Shown here one piece after another: positions 8,684-18,106 of a stretch of 64,000 nucleotides of DNA. The translations under genes were made by a program, and so were the position numbers. Source of the DNA: CAYNRA01 sp046296415 (GTDB lineage Bacteria; Bacteroidota; Bacteroidia; Cytophagales; Spirosomataceae); assembly GCA_046296415.1 (NCBI GenBank), contig JBKBLN010000001.1, forward strand, positions 1,519,978 through 1,583,977. The letters are read 5' to 3'. How positions within the stretch are numbered: the first letter of the stretch is position 1; every line of letters starts with the position of its first letter. The notes below the pieces were generated by a model. It did no database searches. It was not told the origin of the DNA and saw only the letters and a program-made list of their open reading frames with translations.

Positions 8684-9898
8684 ATGAACCAAATCGTATT
8701 GGATAAAATTGAAGATGCCATCGAGGATATCCGGCAAGGCAAGATGATCATCGTCGTGGATGACGAGGACCGAGAAAATGAAGGCGATTTTATTTGTGCC
8801 GCCGAACTCGTCACTCCGGATATGGTCAACTTTATGGTCAAAGAGGGCAGGGGATTGATGTGTGCTCCCTTGACCAACCAACGTTGTATCGAATTAGGTC
8901 TCGATATGATGGTAAACAAAAATACAGCTGAACATGAAACGGCTTTCACCGTCTCGGTGGATTTATTGGGACATGGTTGTACCACTGGTATTTCGGCCTC
9001 AGATCGGGCCAAAACTCTACAAGCGTTGGTCAATCCCGACACCAAGCCAGAGGATTTAGGTAGACCAGGTCATATATTCCCTCTTCGAGCTAAAAATGGC
9101 GGTGTACTTCGTCGGGCAGGACATACAGAAGCCGCAGTGGATCTGGCACGGCTGGCAGGATTAGCCCCTGTGGGAGTTTTGATTGAAATCTTAAATGAGG
9201 ATGGTTCCATGGCAAGGTTACCCGAACTACGGGTGTTGGCCGATAAATTTGACCTCAAGCTCATTTCCATTCAAGATTTGATCTCCTATCGGTTGGAGAA
9301 AGAGTCCCTCATAAAACGTGAGATTGGTGTGGAAATGCCAACTGAATGGGGTGATTTCGACCTAATTGCTTATCGGCAAATTACCAACAATCAACTTCAC
9401 CTCGCATTAATTAAAGGCACTTGGGAACCGAATGAGTCGGTGATGGTGCGAGTTCACTCTTCTTGTGTAACAGGTGATATTTTTGGATCTTGCCGTTGTG
9501 ATTGTGGACCCCAACTACATAAGGCGATGGAAATGATTGAGAAAGAAGGGAAAGGAGTCATTGTCTACATGAATCAGGAGGGCCGTGGGATCGGTTTACT
9601 AAATAAGCTCAAAGCCTATAAACTCCAAGAACAAGGTCGTGATACGGTCGAGGCCAACCTCGAACTTGGGTTTGGCGCCGATGAGCGAGATTATGGTGTG
9701 GGTGCACAAATATTACGTGATTTGGGTGTAAGTAAGATCAAACTCATGTCTAACAATCCTAAAAAACGGGCAGGTCTCATTGGATACGGCTTGGAAATTG
9801 TGGATACCATTAAAATAGAAATCCCTCCTAACCAACACAATGAAAAGTATCTTCAAACCAAGCGTGATAAATTAGGGCATTCCATATTAAAAAAATAA
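8684..9898 (+). CDS. ribBA: bifunctional 3,4-dihydroxy-2-butanone-4-phosphate synthase / GTP cyclohydrolase II
   Basis: The 404-residue enzyme supplies both starting compounds of riboflavin synthesis. The N-terminal RibB half has VDDEDRENEGDF (metal and substrate acid loop) and the RAGHTEAAVDL motif. The C-terminal RibA half has VRVHSSCVTGDIFGSCRCDCG, carrying the three zinc cysteines, and MNQEGRGIGL. The start at 8684 gives the typical MNQIVLDKIEDAIEDIRQGK N-terminus; the longer frame from 8606 would begin upstream of the promoter box. The gene is followed at once by a strong terminator and looks monocistronic. Confidence 0.96.
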   Translation: MNQIVLDKIEDAIEDIRQGKMIIVVDDEDRENEGDFICAAELVTPDMVNFMVKEGRGLMCAPLTNQRCIELGLDMMVNKNTAEHETAFTVSVDLLGHGCTTGISASDRAKTLQALVNPDTKPEDLGRPGHIFPLRAKNGGVLRRAGHTEAAVDLARLAGLAPVGVLIEILNEDGSMARLPELRVLADKFDLKLISIQDLISYRLEKESLIKREIGVEMPTEWGDFDLIAYRQITNNQLHLALIKGTWEPNESVMVRVHSSCVTGDIFGSCRCDCGPQLHKAMEMIEKEGKGVIVYMNQEGRGIGLLNKLKAYKLQEQGRDTVEANLELGFGADERDYGVGAQILRDLGVSKIKLMSNNPKKRAGLIGYGLEIVDTIKIEIPPNQHNEKYLQTKRDKLGHSILKK

Positions 9899-9934
9899 GT
9901 AAAGTCGCTCCAGTCATGGAGCGACTTTACTTTT
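9897..9934 (+). terminator. rho-independent terminator after ribBA
   Basis: A 15-bp perfect stem (9897-9911 with 9918-9932) around a 6-nt loop, followed by T residues. The stem starts inside the ribBA stop codon. Confidence 0.85.
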
Positions 9935-10223
9935 AGTAAACTAAATTTCATGAGGATGGATTTTACGGGTTCTTAGCTCGTGTGGTGGAGTTAGAAAGTC
10001 TGAAGATGCTTGTCTTAACAATAATTTAACATTAGAATTTGCTTAAAATTATCTGATAGGTAGAAGAAATTGTACTTTAAAGGTGTGAAAATGATTTAAT
10101 GGTGTTGGATTGGGTTCTAACGGTTTTTTTGGGTAAAAAAAAATGATGACCTTTGCATCGCAAACTAATAACCCCTTCATGGAGTTATACTACTTTCAAA
10201 ACTTTCACCAAATTTCAAAAACC
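9935..10223. other. intergenic leader region of the TonB-dependent receptor
   Basis: No gene or known RNA seen. The only promoter-like signal is GACCTTTG at 10148-10155 (7 of 8 matches to TAnnTTTG) with TTTG at 10128-10131; the 16-bp spacing is shorter than usual. If real, it would exclude the in-frame ATG at 10143 as a start. Confidence 0.4.
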
Positions 10224-13200
10224 ATGTCAAAAAAGTCTACGCTTTTACGGTGGGCGATTACGCTCATTGTCAGCACGCTTTTTGCCTACACCAGCCATGC
10301 TCAGGTTACTTCCTCTGCGATTAGCGGTTTGGTAACTGATAGCAAAAAAGGAGGTCTTCCCGGTGCAACAGTCATTGCGGTACACGTGCCATCTGGTACT
10401 AAATATGGCGCTGTAACAAATGTGGATGGCCGTTTCGCGTTTCCTTCAGTTCGGGTAGGAGGACCTTACAAGATCACAGTATCTTTTGTAGGTTTTCAAA
10501 CCATTGAGCAAGAGGGATATGTAGCTACCTTAGGATCGACTACCAATGCAGATTTCACCCTAGCTGAAGAGGGAACTACCTTGCAAGAAGTAGTTGTTCG
10601 AACAAATCGTGGGGATGTTTTCTCAACCGAAAGAACAGGTGCCTCAACAACGATTGGTAGTGAGCAATTGAAGTCGCTTCCCACCATCAGTCGTAGTTTG
10701 AGTGATTTCACTCGTTTAACTCCTCAAGCCAATGGAAATTCATTTGGAGGACGCGACAACCGGTACAACAACATTACCATAGACGGAGCGAATTTCAATA
10801 ATAACTTCGGTTTATCGGGGAATAATCTTCCTGGTGGATCTGCTCAACCCATTTCATTGGATGCGATCGAGGAAGTGCAAGTTAACATTGCACCTTTCGA
10901 TGTACGTCAGGCGAATTTTACGGGTGCAGGAATCAACGTAATTACCAAGTCAGGGACAAATCAGCTGAAAGGAACAGCCTACACCTACTACCGAGATCAA
11001 AGTTTCAACGGCCGGAAGGTAGGTGACTTGGAATTGCCTGAATTGCAAAAAACGCAAAATAACATTTACGGAGCTTCATTAGGTGGCGCTTTAATTAAGA
11101 ATAAATTATTCTTTTTTGTGAACGGAGAATTTGAGCGCGAAGTACGTCCTGGATTCAATTTCGTAGCCTCTCGTCCCGGCCTTACAGGTCCAAATGTGGC
11201 TAACGTTCCTGCCACCGACCTAGAAAGAGTGTCCTCATTCCTTTCCGAGCGATATGGATATGAAACAGGTCCGTATGAAAATTATGCCAATAACTTCACA
11301 CAACAAAACTTCAAGTTTGTTACGCGTTTGGATTGGAACATTAACGATAATCACAAATTTAACATCCGGTATTCACAAGTAAGTAATACGGATGATCAAG
11401 TGGTTAACGGTACGTCTGCACCTAACCCTCGGGGTACATCTAGCCGGGTTTCTCAAAATGCATTAACTTTCCAAAATTCGAATTATGGCTTCTTGAACCG
11501 TGTGAATACAGTTGCGGCTGAATTGAATTCGACTTGGAAAGGAAAATTGGCGAATCAATTTCTAGCTACCTATTCATTCATCCAAGATACCCGGACCTCT
11601 CCATCCACTGAATTCCCATTTGTGGATATCATGAGAAATGGCGATAACTACATTTCGTTTGGTTATGAGTTATTCTCTTACAAAAACGATGTTAAAAACA
11701 CGGTATTGAACTTCATCGATAACCTTACTTATTATGCAGGTAAGCACACTATCTTAGCAGGGGTTTCGTATGAACATATGTATTTTGCCAATAGCTTCTT
11801 ACGTTACGGTACATCCTACTATCGTTTTGCGTCGGTGGATGACTTTATCAATGGTGCAACGCCGACAGCTTTTGCCTACACTTATCCTTTGATCGAAGGT
11901 CGTGATGCTGTGGCTGAGTTGACTTTTGGACAGGCTTCGGCCTACATCCAAGATGAATTCGCTGTGAACCCCAAATTAAAATTAACTGCGGGTGTTCGGA
12001 TGGATCTTCCTATTTATTACAATCCTCCGTTGGAGAACCCAGCCATCACGGCATTAACTTTCTTGAATGGTGAGAAAATCAATACAGGTATTTGGCCAAA
12101 ATCAACGCCTGCTTTTTCTCCACGCGTAGGATTTAACTATTCTTTGAAAGAAAAAGGTCTTCAGGTTCGTGGGGGTACGGGTATCTTCAATGGTCGTTTA
12201 CCATTTGTATGGTTTACCAACCAACCCACCAACTCGGGTATGGTGCAGTTTACCTATGAAACCACAACCCCAAATATCTTAAGAAACTTCCCATTCAATC
12301 CGGATCCAAATGCATATTTGGCTCAATTGCCTCGAGTTGCTGGACAGTCAGCTCCTTCTTCTTTGGCAGCAGTATCTCCTGATTTCAGAATGCCACAAAT
12401 TTGGAGAACGAACTTTGCGATCGACAAGCGTATCGATGAAAGTACCTCTTTGACATTGGAAGCCATTTATTCAAATGACTTGATCACCGTTTACCAGCGG
12501 AATATCAATTACAATAATCCTAATGGTGCTTTCACTGGTCCTGATACCCGTCCTCGTTGGACAACAACAGCCTCTCGTCGTGTGGTTTCGAATATCACAG
12601 AAGCCATGGTATTGGACAACACCCGTGGTGGTGGTGGTTGGACTTTGACAGCCGAAGTCAAGCGGAATTTCTCTAAAAACTTGTTTACTAGCCTTGCATA
12701 CACATTTAACAATGTGAAAGATCTTACTGGAAATCCAGGTGCTCAGGCGGCGTCTGCATGGTCTGGAAACCGCGCAGTTGGTTCTTTAAATGACTTACCT
12801 TTAGCTTTCTCATCCTTTGCCGTTCCGCATCGGGTTGTTGGTAGTTTCTCATATCGTTTGGATTATGCGAAAAACTTTGCCACCACCGTTTCTTTATTCT
12901 ACCAAGGATCTAGCCAAGGCCGTTATTCATATGTTTACAATGGTGACATGAACAATGACGGGATTAACGGATCTGACTTGATCTACATTCCGAAAGATGC
13001 CTCAGAGATTACTTTCCGGAATATCACGAACTCCAATGGTACCATTCGTCATACGGCACAAGCGCAATCGGATGCATTCTTTGCTTTAGTAGAACAAGAT
13101 AAGTATCTGTCGAAAAACAAAGGGCAATATGCCGAACGAGATGGAGCTCTTTTGCCTTGGTTCAATCGGTGGGATTTCCGCTTGTTACAAGATTTCAAAG

Positions 13201-13469
13201 TTAATGTTAACGGCGAGAAAAATACCTTACAGTTAAGTGTTGACGTTTTGAATCTTCCGAATTTGATCAATTCCGCTTGGGGAGTTCGGAGTCGTCTGGT
13301 CGCCAACAACGGTGCATTCTTGCGTTTTGCAGGTGTAAATGCACAAGGTCGCCCAGAATTCCAAATGGCTGAGGTAAGCAACCAGTTGATTACCAAAACG
13401 TTTGAAGATCTACCGACCGTAAGTACAACTTGGGGCGCCCAAGTAGGTTTACGTTACATCTTCAACTAA
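10224..13469 (+). CDS. TonB-dependent outer-membrane receptor, Oar-like
   Basis: The product is 1081 residues from ATG at 10224, which opens a good signal peptide (MSKKSTLLRWAITLIVSTLF..SHAQ). The order of domains is a carboxypeptidase-regulatory-like beta-sandwich (SGLVTDSKKGGLPGATVIAV..VTNVDGRFAFPSV), a plug (LPTISRSLSDFTRLTPQANG..NITIDGANFNNNFGLSG) and a large barrel, as in Oar-type receptors of Myxococcus and Bacteroidota. No SusD-type lipoprotein gene follows, so it is not a standard SusCD glycan importer. Substrate unknown. Flanked by terminators on both sides, so monocistronic and probably strongly expressed. Confidence 0.93.
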   Translation: MSKKSTLLRWAITLIVSTLFAYTSHAQVTSSAISGLVTDSKKGGLPGATVIAVHVPSGTKYGAVTNVDGRFAFPSVRVGGPYKITVSFVGFQTIEQEGYVATLGSTTNADFTLAEEGTTLQEVVVRTNRGDVFSTERTGASTTIGSEQLKSLPTISRSLSDFTRLTPQANGNSFGGRDNRYNNITIDGANFNNNFGLSGNNLPGGSAQPISLDAIEEVQVNIAPFDVRQANFTGAGINVITKSGTNQLKGTAYTYYRDQSFNGRKVGDLELPELQKTQNNIYGASLGGALIKNKLFFFVNGEFEREVRPGFNFVASRPGLTGPNVANVPATDLERVSSFLSERYGYETGPYENYANNFTQQNFKFVTRLDWNINDNHKFNIRYSQVSNTDDQVVNGTSAPNPRGTSSRVSQNALTFQNSNYGFLNRVNTVAAELNSTWKGKLANQFLATYSFIQDTRTSPSTEFPFVDIMRNGDNYISFGYELFSYKNDVKNTVLNFIDNLTYYAGKHTILAGVSYEHMYFANSFLRYGTSYYRFASVDDFINGATPTAFAYTYPLIEGRDAVAELTFGQASAYIQDEFAVNPKLKLTAGVRMDLPIYYNPPLENPAITALTFLNGEKINTGIWPKSTPAFSPRVGFNYSLKEKGLQVRGGTGIFNGRLPFVWFTNQPTNSGMVQFTYETTTPNILRNFPFNPDPNAYLAQLPRVAGQSAPSSLAAVSPDFRMPQIWRTNFAIDKRIDESTSLTLEAIYSNDLITVYQRNINYNNPNGAFTGPDTRPRWTTTASRRVVSNITEAMVLDNTRGGGGWTLTAEVKRNFSKNLFTSLAYTFNNVKDLTGNPGAQAASAWSGNRAVGSLNDLPLAFSSFAVPHRVVGSFSYRLDYAKNFATTVSLFYQGSSQGRYSYVYNGDMNNDGINGSDLIYIPKDASEITFRNITNSNGTIRHTAQAQSDAFFALVEQDKYLSKNKGQYAERDGALLPWFNRWDFRLLQDFKVNVNGEKNTLQLSVDVLNLPNLINSAWGVRSRLVANNGAFLRFAGVNAQGRPEFQMAEVSNQLITKTFEDLPTVSTTWGAQVGLRYIFN

Positions 13470-13483
13470 GAATTACAAGATAA

Positions 13484-13521
13484 AAAAAGCGGTTGCCTGA
13501 TCCAGGCAACCGCTTTTTTTA
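13484..13521 (+). terminator. rho-independent terminator after the TonB-dependent receptor
   Basis: GC-rich stem gcggttgcctg/caggcaaccgc with an A-run before and a T-run after, so it could work on both strands. Confidence 0.9.
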
Positions 13522-13533
13522 TGATATTGTGGC

Positions 13534-14328
13534 ATGGAAAAAGGAATGAATTTAATAGGAAAAATAGCGTGGGTCGGCGGTGGGTCCAAAGGGATTGGGT
13601 TTGCCATCGCGCGCCAATTGGCTGAGGCAGGAGCGACCGTGGTGCTTTTTGCTCGGAAGGAAGCCGAATTAATTTTAGCTGTGGGACAACTTCCCAAACC
13701 AGCTTTTCAAGAGCATTCATTTCGAGTCATTGATTTTGGGGACTTGGATGAAGTCAAAAATCAAGTAATTGTTTGGAAAAGAGAGTTTCCTACAGTTCAT
13801 ATACTTGTCAATAACTCAGGCGGGCCAGCGGGTGGACTTTTAGTGGAAGAATCTACTGAAAAACTAGCCAGCGTTTTCTCACAGCATGTTTTGGCCAGTC
13901 AGATTTGGGTACAAGCGGTAGTGGAAGGAATGAAAAAAGCTGGGTATGGACGAATCCTGAATATCATTTCGGTGTCAGTCCGACAACCCATTCAAGGTCT
14001 TGGTGTATCCAATACAGTTCGAGCAGCCATGGCCTCTTGGAGTAAAACATTATCGAGAGAATTAGGACCTTTCAGTATAACGGTTAACTCGATTTTGCCC
14101 GGTTTTACAGCTACCGGAAGATTAGCCGAAGTCAATCAGTTAAGGGCAAAAATGCAAGATAAATCGATCGAGGAAATAGAAAAGGAATTAATTGGCCAAG
14201 TACCGATTGGTCGCTTTGTACAACCCGATGAGGTGGCGGCGTTAGCAGTATTTTTATGTTCATCCTTGGCGGGAGCGATGACGGGTAATTCCATCGCTGT
14301 GGATGGAGGATTTTTAACCACCTTGTAA
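13534..14328 (+). CDS. SDR-family oxidoreductase with non-classical active site
   Basis: The product is 264 residues with a Rossmann nucleotide site GGGSKGIG near 15-22, NNSGG (classical NNAG) near 96 and the C-terminal GNSIAVDGG typical of FabG-like SDRs. At the catalytic position, where YxxxK is expected, the sequence reads GLGVSNTVRAAM: by eye the tyrosine is Ser and the lysine is Arg. Relatives with an SNxxR pattern are widespread and annotated as oxidoreductases, so this is probably a distinct subfamily and not a dead gene. Substrate unknown. An alternative ATG lies at 13546. The stop codon lies inside a bidirectional terminator. Confidence 0.85.
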   Translation: MEKGMNLIGKIAWVGGGSKGIGFAIARQLAEAGATVVLFARKEAELILAVGQLPKPAFQEHSFRVIDFGDLDEVKNQVIVWKREFPTVHILVNNSGGPAGGLLVEESTEKLASVFSQHVLASQIWVQAVVEGMKKAGYGRILNIISVSVRQPIQGLGVSNTVRAAMASWSKTLSRELGPFSITVNSILPGFTATGRLAEVNQLRAKMQDKSIEEIEKELIGQVPIGRFVQPDEVAALAVFLCSSLAGAMTGNSIAVDGGFLTTL

Positions 14329-14349
14329 TGATACAAGGTGGTTAAAAAA
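14311..14349. terminator. bidirectional terminator between convergent SDR and ccmF-like genes
   Basis: A perfect 17-bp stem (14311-14327 with 14332-14348), loop atga, with T-run and A-run flanks. The SDR stop codon is inside the stem. Confidence 0.88.
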
Positions 14350-14355
14350 GATTAT

Positions 14356-16878
14356 TTAAGCCGTTTTTAGGTAAATTCCATAGCGTCGAATAGCCGCTAA
14401 TGTCATTCCCACGACTAGCATGGCGGTTCCAATCCACAAAAGATTGATTTGTGGTTTTTCCTCTGCTTTTAGTACGATGAAATCGCGTTGAGTTCTGGAG
14501 ATGTCAAAAGAAAATTGTCCGTTCACTGGATCAATTTCGGTTAATTGAGCACGAAGGCCTAGCTCCAGACTTACTTCAGGTTTACTCCAAATTTCTCGGT
14601 CTTTAATCACAAAGGTTGGATACAGCCTTTTTTCGCCGTCACGTTCTAAAATTCGAAGGGTAGCCCTAGCAGCGGCGTCTCCTTCTGAAAGGGGTAGTCC
14701 ATCTACTTCATTAATGGCCACCACTTCATCCAGGATAGCAACATAATCATTTAGGAAGAAGGTATCTCGCACGGCCACTTTAAATGTTTCGGGAGCACTC
14801 CATTCTCGGTCCTCATCTACATTGACATACGTCACGTGCGAATAAATATCCCGATTGGCAAATTTCTTAATATCTGGCGAGGCTACATTTCCCATTTTTT
14901 CATTGATTTGGAAACGCGGGTAAAGGTTGAATGTATCCCCCTCTGCGGTTGCATATTGAACTTGATAATACGTATTTTCGGCCTCATAGGCCACGGTATC
15001 ACCTCGCTTAAAAAATAACTTATCCCCATCCATGATGTCTGCCTTGGCTATGCCTAAAAAGGAGGAGGTTGGGACGGGTTGGATAAATCGTTTTTCGATG
15101 AAACCGGGTACGTCGCGTACATCCACAAATTGACCACGATAGGTCAATTTGTAGGGGCCAACCTGTAGGGGGCGATTTAGCCATAAAACTACATTTTCTT
15201 TATTGGCTTCGTCATTATTCGAGAATATCTCGGACCCTGATTGATTGACAGTGACTATTTTATTGTATCCCGAAGAGTACATGATGCCAATCAACATCAA
15301 AGCAACCCCCATGTGCGTAATGGCTCCTCCGGCAACTTCCCATTTTCCTTTGATGATGTCGAGCAGAACCGATCCATTGGCTACAACGCTAAAAACACCG
15401 GCAGTTAAAATGAGAATGTATTGCCAGTTATTAACTTTAGTTAGGGTGATCAATGAGGCAGCTACCAATAAGGTTATTATGGCCGGATTGGTGAGTTTCT
15501 GAAGAGATTCCTTTTTGATTTTTTTCCACCAGAAATATTGAGCAATCCCCGTTAAGATCGTGATTACTACAAAAAACCATTGTTGAAATTTGGTATAATG
15601 CATTATTTGATCTGTAGGCATAGCCATGTTCAGATCAAACCCAAAAACTTGCGCAATTTTATTGTAAACGGGTATAGAGGTTGTGACAATGACCTGAAAA
15701 GAGGTTAAACAAAGGGTTAGTACTCCAAGGAATATCCAGAATTCTTTGGAATAGGTAGCGACTTCTTGTTCATCTGCGGGTAGATTTTTCCAGCGCCAAA
15801 ACATGAGAGCCACTGCAATTCCAATAAAAAATAGGAGATAGACCAGTAATTGGCCAGAAAGCCCTAAGTCTGTAAAGGAATGCACAGAAGCATTTCCCAA
15901 TATGCCACTTCGTGTTAAAAAAGTAGAATACAGAATGAGTATAAATTGGGCTACCACCAAGATAAAGGAGTATTTGAGAGCTGAGGAATTTTTGGGTGCC
16001 AACAACATTGTATGGAAACTAGCCACCAAAACAAGCCAAGGAACATATACTGCATTTTCAACAGGATCCCAATTCCAATAACCTCCAAAATTTAAGGTTT
16101 CGTAGGCCCAAATGGCCCCCATCATGATTCCGGTACCCAGAACAACTCCCGAAATGAGTGTCCAAGGAAGAGCTGGTTTGATCCATTCAGTGTATTTTTT
16201 TTGCCACAGACCTGCAAGAGCAAAGGCAAATGGAACTAGCGTTAGGGCAAAACCTAGGAATAGAGTCGGTGGGTGTATGACCATCCAATAGTTTTGAAGA
16301 AGCGGATTCAAACCGTTACCGTCAACCGGGACAAAATTAGGGTCCGACTTCCACACCGGTAAGTCAGGCATTGACTCCCTCAATAAAAGAAAGGGGGAAC
16401 TGCCCAATTTAAACTCACCCCAAATAACTACCCCCAGGATCATGGAGGTCAAAAAGGCTTGTACCCCTGAGAAAATGGCCATCACCGGACCTTCAAAACC
16501 TTGTTGTTTTTTCTTGCGAAGGCTCGAAATCAAGACCAATCCAAGGAGGGCATTCCAAAACATCCAAAGCAAAAATGAACCTTCTTGATCTTGCCAAAAA
16601 CAAGAAATGGCATATCCGAGTGGGAGACTTAATGACGTGTTATCCCAGGCATAGTGGTATTCAAAATAATGATTGAAAATAATGGTGAATAAGGTGGCCG
16701 TTACACCTATGACGCCTATTGTATGGACAAAAAAAGCACCACGGGCCCATTTAGACCAAGGTGCGTGTTCGGTCGTTTCTTGGGAGGCTCGGCTGTAAAA
16801 CCAAGTAGCGGCAAGTGCCGAAACAAAAGAAAGTATGACTAAAAAGTGGCCAATATCGCCTAAATAACTTCGAAGCAT
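14356..16878 (-). CDS. ccmF: cytochrome c biogenesis protein, CcmF/CcsA-type haem handling subunit
   Basis: The product is 840 residues. The start is ATG at 16878 (MLRSYLGDIGHFLVIL); a TTG three codons upstream is less likely. It has many membrane segments and the haem-binding WWD-type motif NFGGYWNWDPVENAVYVPWL, conserved periplasmic histidines (for example VIHPPTLFLGF) and a large C-terminal soluble part, as in CcmF/NrfE. These proteins present haem for attachment to apocytochrome c. No ccmABCDEH neighbours are in the window. A perfect -7 box is just upstream; a bidirectional terminator lies after the stop. Confidence 0.93.
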   Translation of the reverse strand: MLRSYLGDIGHFLVILSFVSALAATWFYSRASQETTEHAPWSKWARGAFFVHTIGVIGVTATLFTIIFNHYFEYHYAWDNTSLSLPLGYAISCFWQDQEGSFLLWMFWNALLGLVLISSLRKKKQQGFEGPVMAIFSGVQAFLTSMILGVVIWGEFKLGSSPFLLLRESMPDLPVWKSDPNFVPVDGNGLNPLLQNYWMVIHPPTLFLGFALTLVPFAFALAGLWQKKYTEWIKPALPWTLISGVVLGTGIMMGAIWAYETLNFGGYWNWDPVENAVYVPWLVLVASFHTMLLAPKNSSALKYSFILVVAQFILILYSTFLTRSGILGNASVHSFTDLGLSGQLLVYLLFFIGIAVALMFWRWKNLPADEQEVATYSKEFWIFLGVLTLCLTSFQVIVTTSIPVYNKIAQVFGFDLNMAMPTDQIMHYTKFQQWFFVVITILTGIAQYFWWKKIKKESLQKLTNPAIITLLVAASLITLTKVNNWQYILILTAGVFSVVANGSVLLDIIKGKWEVAGGAITHMGVALMLIGIMYSSGYNKIVTVNQSGSEIFSNNDEANKENVVLWLNRPLQVGPYKLTYRGQFVDVRDVPGFIEKRFIQPVPTSSFLGIAKADIMDGDKLFFKRGDTVAYEAENTYYQVQYATAEGDTFNLYPRFQINEKMGNVASPDIKKFANRDIYSHVTYVNVDEDREWSAPETFKVAVRDTFFLNDYVAILDEVVAINEVDGLPLSEGDAAARATLRILERDGEKRLYPTFVIKDREIWSKPEVSLELGLRAQLTEIDPVNGQFSFDISRTQRDFIVLKAEEKPQINLLWIGTAMLVVGMTLAAIRRYGIYLKTA

Positions 16879-16901
16879 TCGTGTCAAATTATGGAATAAA
16901 A

Positions 16902-16909
16902 CAAAGGTA
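16902..16909 (-). promoter_or_regulatory. ccmF promoter, -7 box TACCTTTG
   Basis: Perfect TAnnTTTG on the minus strand, 23 bp upstream of the ATG at 16878. It separates ccmF transcription from the mtgA/GroES-like unit. Confidence 0.55.
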
Positions 16910-16930
16910 CGTCAGGAAATCTAAATTCCC

Positions 16931-17308
16931 TTAAAACAAATCCTCCGCCCGTTCCAACATCAAGATGGCTGATTGGGGAACAATAACGTAGGTTTCCTCC
17001 TGATACACGATTTGTATAGCGTGTTTGTTTAAATACAACGCAAGATCTCCCTCTTCAGCTTGTAAAGGCATGTATTTAACTTTTTCTTCACTGGTTTTCC
17101 AAGGTTCATCTTCTGAAACCACCGGAAGAGGATAACCAGGACCCACTTTCACGACGTAGCCGGATTGAACTTCCTCCTTTTCTGCGATGGTTGGTGGAAG
17201 GTATAGGCCAGATCGCGTTTGTTCTTGTGGATTTTTAGGTTTGATCAAAACTCGATCTCCAACGATGATTAATCTTTTTAATTGATTGGTGGAGGTTATT
17301 TCCAACAT
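16931..17308 (-). CDS. GroES-like co-chaperone family protein
   Basis: The product is 125 residues with the Cpn10 beta-barrel pattern: LIIVGDRVLIKPKNPQEQTRSGLYLPPT, then VQSGYVVKVGPGYPL and YVIVPQSAILM. GroES itself is about 95 residues; this protein has an insertion (about 70-95, EDEPWKTSEEKVKYMPLQ) after the GPG turn and no groEL partner nearby. Such GroES-like paralogues are common in Bacteroidota and their role is not established. It lies 31 bp after mtgA and is probably cotranscribed with it. Confidence 0.85.
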   Translation of the reverse strand: MLEITSTNQLKRLIIVGDRVLIKPKNPQEQTRSGLYLPPTIAEKEEVQSGYVVKVGPGYPLPVVSEDEPWKTSEEKVKYMPLQAEEGDLALYLNKHAIQIVYQEETYVIVPQSAILMLERAEDLF

Positions 17309-17339
17309 GGGGACACATCAATTTTTCGTTCTTTCAATC

Positions 17340-18083
17340 TTACAATTTCGTTACATAGGAAGTTCCGCCTAAAGCCCGCATATTTTTGGTGATTTTTCCA
17401 AATCGTTTTGCGGTATACGGTCCTGGGTTGTTCACCGACCATTTTCGAGGACTTGGTAAAATGGCGGCTATCTTGGCTGCTTCCAGACGGGTAAGATTTT
17501 GAGCCGACTTTTTGAAATAGCGCTGAGCTCCCTCCTCAAAACCAAAAGTCATTTGTCCTGTTTCTGCTACGTTGAGGTAAACTTCAAGAATGCGCTCTTT
17601 CCCCCAAATGGTTTCGATCAGTAAGGTGAAATAAACTTCCAAAGCTTTTCGTAAGTAGCTTCGGCCTTGCCATAAAAAAACATTTTTAGCCACTTGTTGT
17701 GAAATAGTGGAAGCACCTCTAATCTTTCGTCCCTTTGCGTTATGTACAAAGGCTTGACGCATGGCCGAGAAATCAAATCCAAAGTGGGTAGGGAATTTTT
17801 GATCTTCTGCCGCAACAACGGCCAAAGGTGCTTCCTTACTGATGTCGTCAAACGAAATCCAAGTGTAGTGGAGTTCACTGGGCTTGCCTTTGGATATCGC
17901 TTCCATTTTTTGGTCTATCATCGTCCATGTAATGGGAACCGGAACAAATTTATAAAGCACCACTGATCCAATGGACAGAAGGAAGAAACCTAGAATGATT
18001 CGTCCGATAATTCGTTTAATTGTTTGCATAAAGCCTCTTTTTTGGGGTGGATTGGCTTTCTTTTTTTGTGGTATCTTTGCCAT
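17340..18083 (-). CDS. mtgA: monofunctional peptidoglycan glycosyltransferase
   Basis: MtgA polymerises lipid II into glycan strands and lacks a transpeptidase domain. The 247-residue product has a basic cytoplasmic tail, one membrane anchor (about 25-45) and a GT51 domain with the catalytic glutamate in AAEDQKFPTHFGFD (Glu93), GASTISQQVAKN and RILEVYLNVAE motifs. The length is usual for MtgA. A perfect -7 box overlaps its leader, facing the promoter of the divergent SDR gene. Confidence 0.95.
   Translation of the reverse strand: MAKIPQKKKANPPQKRGFMQTIKRIIGRIILGFFLLSIGSVVLYKFVPVPITWTMIDQKMEAISKGKPSELHYTWISFDDISKEAPLAVVAAEDQKFPTHFGFDFSAMRQAFVHNAKGRKIRGASTISQQVAKNVFLWQGRSYLRKALEVYFTLLIETIWGKERILEVYLNVAETGQMTFGFEEGAQRYFKKSAQNLTRLEAAKIAAILPSPRKWSVNNPGPYTAKRFGKITKNMRALGGTSYVTKL
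18072..18079 (+). promoter_or_regulatory. promoter of SDR gene 18107, -7 box TATCTTTG
   Basis: Perfect TAnnTTTG, 27 bp before the ATG at 18107. It lies over the first codons of the divergent mtgA gene. Confidence 0.5.
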
Positions 18084-18098
18084 AATTTTTCTATCCTA

Positions 18099-18106
18099 CA
18101 AAAGTA
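18099..18106 (-). promoter_or_regulatory. mtgA promoter, -7 box TACTTTTG
   Basis: Perfect TAnnTTTG on the minus strand, 15 bp upstream of the mtgA ATG (18083) and abutting the SDR start codon at 18107, so the two divergent promoters overlap. Confidence 0.5.

Noticed and set aside
16879..16887. TTG start for the ccmF-like gene
   Set aside because: An ATG three codons later (16878) gives the usual N-terminus and fits the promoter spacing.
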